Shown here in pieces: positions 56,230 to 64,000 of a DNA stretch of 64,000 nt. Below the pieces are notes generated by a model. That model saw only the letters and a program-made list of their open reading frames with translations. It did no database searches and was not told the origin of the DNA. Positions within the stretch are counted from its first letter, which is position 1; each line of letters begins with the position of its first letter. Made by a program: the position numbers and the translations under genes. The stretch is from Limanda limanda (Eukaryota > Chordata > Actinopteri > Pleuronectiformes > Pleuronectidae): NCBI RefSeq assembly GCF_963576545.1, contig NC_083638.1:32909041-32973040 (forward strand), in the 5' to 3' direction.

Positions 56230-56570
56230 GGGCTCCTGACCACTCCTGCTGTGTTCAGGCACAGCGCCGGAGGGACGCAGGCAAACAGGGAGGGACAGTG
56301 AACCGCACCGGATCTGCCATTGCGCACAACACAAACCATCCGTGACTCCAGACGAGTGGCAGTGCTCCTCCTCCGGCTCGGGTGGATTTACTGTTCGGGG
56401 CGTCTGCTGCAGCTGCATGGATGCAGAATAGAGACTCTGCAGTAGGAAGGTCAGCTGCGGAGGATTAAGTCTGCGGAGGCACAGGCACCCTGTCCGAACA
56501 CCGGGACCCCACCCGGCCGCAGGTTTCCCCGCGGCGCTGGAGCTCCCAGACGGTGACAGCTGTCAGCCAG
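56230..56570 (+). promoter_or_regulatory. Probable promoter and untranslated first exon of a second + strand gene
   Basis: A CpG-rich stretch (GCGCCGGAGGGACGC, CCGGCTCGG, GGCCGCAGG, CCCGCGGCGC) ends GTCAGCCAG|GTAACA at 56570/56571, a strong donor. It has no flanking transposon ends, unlike the CpG-rich block at 51 kb. Upstream ATGs in it lead to very short ORFs (ATGGATGCAGAATAG at 56417-56431 ends at once), which fits a 5' UTR. No downstream coding exon is found before 64000, so the gene cannot be named. The start is uncertain. Confidence 0.5.
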
Positions 56571-56877
56571 GTAACACCCATGCAGAGCTGGAGCGTGTCT
56601 GTGGTTGTTTATTGTGATCCTGTCAATGTTTCCTACGTGAAGCTCCATTACCCTGCTACTTTCCCACGTTCACCAGATCAATGTGTACTGCTATGATCGG
56701 GATGAAGTCACAAGAGGAAGATTCAGTTTAGTTTGGCTGTGCTACCACCATTATTCCAAATATGTTATTAGTCCAAATGTTTTCAAGAGTAAATAATGCC
56801 ATATTCACTCAGTTAAACGGATTATTTGATTGATGCTGGTTTTTATGAATTTCTGTGAATTCTAAATAGTTGAGAAG

Positions 56878-57540
56878 TAGTCCAGGCAAAGTAGCGTTTT
56901 ACGACCGACTAATTGTAAAATAATTTTTTTCAGCATAGATCATTTCTATGAGGTGTCCAGAACAACATACTAAAAGTCTTAAGAAATCCTTGTTGAGGAA
57001 ATATGTTTAATTCTCATCAAAGTGTGCCAATAAGGCCAGGCAACAATACACCCCAAAAAGACTATTTTTTTCCTTTACTCCAATCAAAATAAAACTTTAC
57101 ACAATGAAAGTAACCATGAAACGTAACATTTTTTGTATTACAAGTTTCTTTTGAAATGAATTTGACAAGCACATGAGCTCCGCACTTATTGAATATGTCC
57201 TAATTTGCATAGGCAAACACCATTCATGTGTATTACAAATACATAAATTAATTTTCAAAGAAACTTGTAATACAAAAAATGTTACGTTTCATGGCTACTT
57301 TCATTGTGTAAAGTTTCATTTTGATAGGAGTAAAGGAAAAAAATAGTTTTTTTGGGGTGTATTGTTGCCGGGCCTTATATGCACACATTGATGAGAATTA
57401 AACATATTTCCTCAACTAAGATTTCTTAGGACTTTTAGTATGTTGTTCTGGACACCTCATAGAAATAATCTGTGCTGAAAAAAATTCCTTTACAATTACT
57501 TCTATTTTTGGCTCCAAAATGGGCTACTTTGCCTGGACTA
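56878..57540. mobile_element. Palindromic foldback element with TA ends
   Basis: The ends TAGTCCAGGCAAAGTAG and CTACTTTGCCTGGACTA are exact inverses. The two arms (about 56880-57165 and 57255-57538) pair almost base for base, for example ACAACATACTAAAAGT with its inverse near 57435 and AAACGTAACATTTTTTGTAT with its inverse near 57270. A central spacer of about 90 bp remains. The TA on both ends suggests a Tc1/mariner-type MITE, but no transposase or known family signature is visible. Confidence 0.9.
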
Positions 57541-59677
57541 AAGGGGAATATCTTGAGATTTTGGAAATTGTTAGAAATTCTTATGGATATTTTTGATTAT
57601 AGTCTTTGTCAATTAAGCAGTTAATCGATTAATGGTGGAAATGTGTCCACATAAATTAATCATGGAACAACATTAATGATGATTTTTATTAACCCAATAT
57701 GAGGTAATGTTTTCTTCCCTGTACTTTTATTTTATAGGTTGCAGTTAATTTATCTATGGTTACATTTTAGAGCTTCTAAAATGGAAAAGTTTCTTATTGC
57801 TGCTGGTCCTGTTTTAGTTTAAAAACAGCGGGCAGATTTTTAGTCTAGACGGACCAAACGGAGACGGACTGAAACAACGACGAAGACACTCACACTTTCT
57901 TATTTCAGTCACAACGTAACCTTCACTGATTCGCATCACATGACCCACTTCAGGAAGAACACAACTAGTATTAGCATCATTAACCAGTGTAGAATTCAAC
58001 ATGGATTACATTGCTGACCCTGTTGTTTCTGCTAACAGTGATAAAACTGCTTACATGTATAGGAGACAAGCTATTATCTGCAAATATAAACCAAATGCTT
58101 CCTGTGTACACTGGCACACACAACAATCTATAAATAAATGTATTATTATTATTAATATTATTATTTTTGCAAAGCTTGTAATTGAGGATATCTGAAATCG
58201 AAACGTAAAAGTATTTTGTTCTTGGGAGGATGAGGTTGTGGGTTAGAGTTCATGTGACATCACAGTAAATATGTGGATATCTGAAACCTTATTTAAATCT
58301 ACAATATACTGTATATTAAGTCTGGTTATCTAGACTGTCACTCATACTTCTGTTTTGGAAGTACATTCAAAGATTTAGATATATTGATATACAGTTAATA
58401 CCGGCAGGAAAGCTATTGGACAATTTAACTCACCATTATGATTTTTGTGAATAAAGGTTTGATTAGGAAAGATGCTTTTCTGTTATTCTTAATATCCAAA
58501 ATATAATAACTATTGGAATGTGGTCTTGCTACAACCAGTACCAGCTGGACCTGCTGTATTGGAGAGTCAACAAGCATTTATGTGAGTCATTGATCAAACC
58601 TTATAGCCAATCAAAGGTCATGGTCAGTGATCAAAGTGACCAGAGCAGCCAAAGAAGCAGAGACTTTAGTCACTGTTCTCACCTAAAAGTCTTAACAATC
58701 ATCTTAATACTGTGGTCTGAGCACAGATGGAACCGTTGCCAGCATGTAGGTAGGGTGGAGCTTGTGCTCATCGCAGCTTTGTTCTCACAGGACTACATTT
58801 GTGAACAGGGACAGAAATGACCTTTGAGAGTTTTTCTGTTTGTGAATACTGTGTGTTTGTATCATGGTTTTGAGACTGACAGTTCAACATAACACACATT
58901 CAGTCTCATTCAAATAATATGTCTGTTGGTTACACAATGACTATGGGTCAACTTCAGATAGCAGCCTCCCTTTGCCTTGATAGTCTTTGAGGAACAACAA
59001 CAGCACAACATCATTGAAAGAGTCCATTTTTGCGGTTGAGACATGATGCTTGTCTGTAGTACAGAATTGGGAGTTTAATATGCAGTATTTCCGTTCCCTT
59101 TGTCCCGATAGTATAAATCCTTTGCCCCTGAAGAATATCACAGAGCAATGTTTTCTTAAGAGACCTCTCCATGGCTGACGATGGAGCCCTCATTTTAGTG
59201 CAGTTAATGAACCGCTGGTCTCTGTTATCTCAGCAGCCATAAAGAGATCCTGGTAATTACTGAGTGTGACAATGCTGGGGAGGACAGGAGGGCCAGGGTG
59301 CGGTGTGAGGGTATTCAGGGTGAACAATAAGTCTTACTATTTGGACATAGTAACCTATGGAATATGAAGACAGTGTACACTAGCCTGGTTATGTCTACAG
59401 TGAAGATATTATGATAATAAAAAGCTACATTGTTTATGTGTGTGTGTTTGTGTGCATGTGTTTGTGTGTGTATTCTGCTTGGAGCACACATCATTTGCTG
59501 ATTGATCAGTTGTCCCAGTTATCTTATGTGTAATCTATTGTGCTAATGATGCACAGACCCAAACACACTGAATTAGTCTAGTGTCTATGACAGCTCTGCT
59601 TGACAAAGAAAATTCACCAGTGTATCTTGAATAATGTACATTCATGCTCTTACATTATATATATTATTGTATGTGTG

Positions 59678-59738
<61 letters not shown>

Positions 59739-60845
59739 AGCTGCTTATTCTCTTGTTGAATGAGGAAAGAGGGAATTATTGTAGAACGGATGAAGGAGAT
59801 GATGGCGTGGAGGGTAAAGAATGATCGGGTAGTGAAGACGTGGAGAAGTATGCTGAGAGGAGAATGAGGAAAAGATAGGTGGTGGTGGGGCCGAGGCAGA
59901 GGAGTAAGGGAAACTTCTTTCTAGCCTCATTACTGCTCTAATTTGCTTTGACAGCAGCTCTATTGGCTTTATTCTGCTGTGTCTCTAAAAAAAAAAACTA
60001 CAGTAACTATTTCATAGTTCAACTACACTACTGTTGCAGTCTTTCCTCTTGGAGTTCATCAAATTATTAAATTGTTTTTATTGTAAAAACATTGGAGCAT
60101 TGCTCTGTTTGAAATTTTGCAAATCTTTAACCAATCTTTTAATACTGTCAGCAGATTATTTGACATTTTCTTAATTGCATTTTTTATTGGTAGTGTGGGC
60201 AGTGGTTCTCATTGTTGCATCGCAGCAGGAGAGTTGTGTGTTCAATCTTGATGGCTCGCTGGTACTTTGGATCTTTAAAAAGCGGCAAGCTTTGACATCA
60301 GGCTGTGCAGCTGTCCCACATTACCTGGAAAACAGTCCAATGGTTTAAGATGAAGGATGTTTCGGCTTGTGGCTTCCAAATAAATAAACAGGTGGAGGTA
60401 ACATAAACTGTTAATTGATCAAATGTTAAAATGATATGTTCTCAAATACAATTTAAGACTAATCGTGTTTGCAGATTAATCAATAAAGACAGAAATCGGT
60501 GGAACAATAACTCATTCAGAAGGGCAGAACCAATTAGTGAATATATTTGCTGATGGGCATTGATTTAACTGGAATAAGTAACACAGACTGTGTCATCAAC
60601 CAACAATGTTCGTGTATTTCTTCCTATAGAGTAACTACATTGTAAGTGATAAATATTTGTAAAAGATGAATGGAAAACAGGAAAACAGAACTAGGGCAAC
60701 AGCTGAGTCCCAGTTTCATCATGTATTGTCCTGAAAGGCATAAACTGACATGTTTAACTTCCTGTACAGAAAGAGTACAGATCAGACAAACACATGGTGT
60801 TGATGAATGTTTTTTCTGGCCTGTTTCTCTCTGTGTGCATAGCAC

Positions 60846-61205
60846 AGATGTGCAGTGGTTAGCACTGTCACTTCACAGCAGGTTCATGGGCCTGGGTTAG
60901 GGTTATACATTTCTTTGTGGAGTTTGCATGTTCTCCCCGTGTCTCTGTGGTTTTCTCAGGGTGCTCTGACTTCCTCCCACAGTCCAAAGACATGCTTCTT
61001 AGGAATTGAATGGAAGTTGATTTGAGATTCTGCATTGACTGTAGGTGTGATTAAATGGTTGTTTGTCTTTGCATAATGGCCTTGTGATACACTGGTGACC
61101 TGACCAGGGTCTACCCCGCCTATTGTCAGCTTGGATGGGTTCCAGCCCCCCGCAACCATTGATGAATGGATGGATTGATGGATGGTGAATTGTGATGGAT
61201 ACAAA
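60846..61205 (+). repeat. tRNA-head SINE with (GATGG)-type tail
   Basis: The head GATGTGCAGTGGTTAGCACT is followed by the conserved body GAGTTTGCATGTTCTCCCCG, TTCCTCCCACAGTCCAAAGA and GGTTCCAGCCCCCCGCAACC. It ends in ATGAATGGATGGATTGATGG. A very common teleost SINE; recognised from memory. Confidence 0.7.
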
Positions 61206-63534
61206 TCCTCAAACAATTAATGTGTGAATGAAATCCTGAAGCAGTATATCTTATTCTTCTTTACAATAGAGCTCTATCACTGAGCCGCACTCTTTCACTG
61301 GCTGACATGTCCCTGAACACACACACTGCAGCTGCCCTCACTGAGAACCTGACGTCATGATGCATGGCTACCTACATCTGTGACTCGACTGTATCAGGCA
61401 CATATTGTCCATGCTGTCAAATTTTGCTCCCATTTCATGGTAAACTGCATAGCTAACTTTTATTGTTATTGTATCTAAAGTCAACATGTGTAAGTCAACA
61501 TTAAGTAAAATGAAACCACATATTGTCAAACTGTTCTTTGTGTTCAAATTTGGTTCTGCAAATCTAAGGTTATCATAGCAAACTTTCAGGCACCTTCGGG
61601 CTCTAAATATAGTCTATCTCTGGAGGGGATAGAGGAAGAGTTCGACAATGACCTCTCTGACCAAAATCAAAGACCGTGAATGGCATGCTCCGTCACCTGT
61701 GTGTGATGATACGTTACCAGTGTGTGTTTGTCTCCCATGCTATTATTTTACCTTATTACAACTCACAGCCTGTTTTTACAGGTAGACTAAGTGACAGTTA
61801 GACAGAGCTCTGGTGTGTGATGCTTGCCAGACTTGTGTTAACATGCACATAAGTTTGTGCACTTTAGTGTAGAGGTATGTTGGTGACAATTTGATTGTGC
61901 CAACGATGAGGAGAGGGACAAGGAGGGAGCGGTAGACGAGGGAATGGCAGAATATTGTGCTCGATAGCTATGGACCCGAAGATCATATAGCACCCTGGGC
62001 ATCATGTGTCAGCTGTCAGAGCAGCAGTGTACATCCTAACCGTAACCCTAAAGAAAACATTAAAATCCATCAAGATGAATTTTGCATAGGGACATATGCA
62101 TTAATATAGAAAGTCAAGGGTAATAGAATGAGAATAAGTTTGATTCAGTCTCAAAGGTCCTTTGGGTCTTTTCACCCCTCAGCTGTACGTGTGAATGATT
62201 CTGTGTCGTTTCAGATGGTGCATCCTAATACATAGCACACTGGAGAGTTCAGATCAGTGAAATTAATGCAATTTTCATTGAACATCAATTTTGGAAAAAT
62301 TCTTAACTTCAACTGAAATCTTGATGTCAGATAACCTGTATATACATTACCTCAAACATATAATAAGAAAGAAAGAAAGTACAGGATTTGACAATTAGTT
62401 TTACTAAGACAAATGTTGATTGTATTTTATTAATCACTTTTAAATTAATGGTAATTTCTGTTTTCTTTGTTATGATATATGAGCACTTTCAGACTTAGAA
62501 ATCTATGGTGTTTGAGTAGTGTGAGTCAATCTAAATCTGCCAAAACCATGACTCAGAGGGCCAGGGTTTCATTTCAGACTGGAGGAATCAATCCTGTCAC
62601 TGTTGCTGATTATAGCTAATTATGACGATGACCACAGTGATTGTTCTAAACACATATGTTTAATATTGAATGTATCTCAAATCCAAATCGCACCAAACTT
62701 GTCACTGCACTTCCAATAACCACCAAGAATACGCATGCCAATTGTGAAGTCAATAAGATGGATTGTTCATAAGATATGTGTTTCACATACAACCAGAGAG
62801 ACAGACAGACATTTGTGGAATTAGTAGGTAGATTTTCCAAGCTAAGTTTGCCAAGATAGCTGAAGTCAGAGCTGGGGATTAGCAACAGATTAATAGCTGT
62901 TTGATATTGTAGTAAGGGTGAAGGGTCATGTTATCCATTACTGTTTCATTTCCAAATTATAAAGAGCCTATACCTTTGTAATATATCATGTATGAACTTG
63001 TAGTCATCTCTTTCAGAGTTGAGTTCCAACTCAGTTTTTAGTTCATAGTGTTGTTAAACTGATTAATTCACTTTATTTAGGGTTAGCTCTAAAATGTGAT
63101 GCATATTATTATACTGCATTTATCATGAAACACTTCAAATATTTGTATCATTAGGTCTTGTATTCAGCTTAAAGGCTTCAGTCCTTATCACCAAAACTCA
63201 ACGTGCTAGCATGCTAGAAACACGAAGCGTTCAGGGGGACTTCATCCTCATGATAACACTTGTCCCCACAGGTATAGGCAGAATTTTGCTGGTAACACTT
63301 GGTTTCAGGATTAAGGGATATGGAATTTCTTTGTGATGGGGAAAGGGATTAATAAATGCATTATGTCAGTGAGTGTCCCCCATATACTGAAACAAGTGTG
63401 TGTGTGTGTGAGTGTGTGTGTTTGTGTGTGTCTCTATCTCTGTTTGTGTGTGTGAGTCTAGGGACTGCAGCTTAGAGCAAAGGATTGTGGGTGAAGTCTC
63501 GTTCTGGTTGACTTGCCTTGACAACAAGCAAGCA

Positions 63535-63537
<3 letters not shown>

Positions 63538-63599
<62 letters not shown>
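63538..63599. repeat. (GA)n microsatellite
   Basis: About 62 bp of uninterrupted GA repeats, preceded by a short CAAG-unit run at 63523-63536. Confidence 0.97.
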
Positions 63600-63602
<3 letters not shown>

Positions 63603-63724
63603 TCTGTAATTAGTGCTCAAGGCAAACCGACTGCCACATTCCACATCTGTAAATGACAGAGTGCAGGATGGACTCCTCTCTCTCTTTGTGCCTTTTCCTT
63701 TTTCTATAGAATCTCTTTCATTGT

Positions 63725-63845
63725 GCGCATATTGTTTTCCCTGAGCACAGGGCGTCAGGGGCAATTTGGGGATCTTTCCCAAGACCACTCCAGCATATGG
63801 AATGGGAGACACAGAATGGGATCGAACCACTACCTTTTAACCCCT
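63725..63845 (-). repeat. Antisense SINE fragment
   Basis: On the minus strand it has GGTAGTGGTTCGATCCCATT (B-box-like), then GAGTGGTCTTGGGAAAGATC and CCAAATTGCCCCTGACGCCC, matching the body of the 12.7-kb SINE family in order. The A-box part is lost. Confidence 0.5.
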
Positions 63846-64000
63846 GTTCAAACCTGTTTGTCCGCTCTCGGGTAAACTGATGCTGTACAAATGTCATGTA
63901 TCCAGTTTGACTTCTTCTCTTCACACTCACGCTGCTGTGCTGAGCACTTGACGAATAAATGCTCTTAGATTTCTGCTCTTGTTCGTTAGATTTTTGTGAA

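Larger units (their letters stand above)
57541..64000. other. Presumed first intron of the second gene; no exons recognised
   Basis: Only chance ORFs. Contents: a (TG)n tract at about 59671-59739, a tRNA-head SINE with ATGG tail (60846-61205), a (GA)n tract (63538-63599) and an antisense SINE fragment (63725-63845). No protein motif or splice-bounded conserved exon was found. Confidence 0.45.

Overview
The window is vertebrate nuclear DNA, almost certainly from a ray-finned (percomorph-like) fish. The evidence is one spliced multi-exon gene with GT-AG introns, long CA/TG, GA and CAGA microsatellites, and a repeat load typical of teleosts: DIRS, L2-type, R2/R4-type and Tx1/L1-type LINEs, Tc1, hAT and PIF/Harbinger DNA transposons, and tRNA-head SINEs. 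Family names are recognised from motifs and memory; no database was searched. No prokaryotic operon, CRISPR array or defence system is present.

1-20.5 kb: the 3' two thirds of ccdc102a (coiled-coil domain containing 102A) on the + strand. Seven coding exons (1825-2081, 4737-4845, 8332-8448, 10080-10289, 15812-15982, 16293-16396, 20395-20524) join in frame to 365 residues of nearly continuous coiled coil with a short acidic tail. The first roughly 180 residues expected for the family lie upstream of the window. The introns hold a DIRS recombinase remnant, a hAT MITE with its target duplication, a duplicated splice-donor segment, an antisense LINE fragment, SINEs and a Tc1 scrap.

20.5-34 kb: probable ccdc102a 3' UTR, then intergenic DNA with L2-type LINE fragments in both orientations (one split by a deleted Tc1 element with clean TA ends) and a second LINE fragment of the restriction-like-endonuclease type.

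34-42.5 kb: the structural highlight, a four-level nest. A PIF/Harbinger transposase remnant is adjacent to, and probably interrupted by, a Tx1/L1-type LINE with a 17-bp target duplication. The LINE's ORF1 is split by a 2.8-kb hAT element with a perfect 8-bp target duplication. The hAT element in turn carries a 1.6-kb element with GGGCCC ends.

42.5-56 kb: mostly non-coding, with an endonuclease-domain LINE scrap, very long CA and GA tracts and an AT-rich perfect hairpin. A 2.1-kb TTAA-flanked non-autonomous transposon carries a CpG-island-like block and a minisatellite with a 160-bp higher-order repeat. A further hAT element has a perfect 8-bp duplication.

56-64 kb: a CpG-rich block ending in a consensus splice donor (56571) is probably the untranslated first exon of a second + strand gene whose coding exons lie beyond the window. 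Its presumed first intron contains a 663-bp near-perfect palindromic transposon and several SINE/microsatellite tracts. No coding exon was found between 20.5 and 64 kb other than decayed transposon ORFs.
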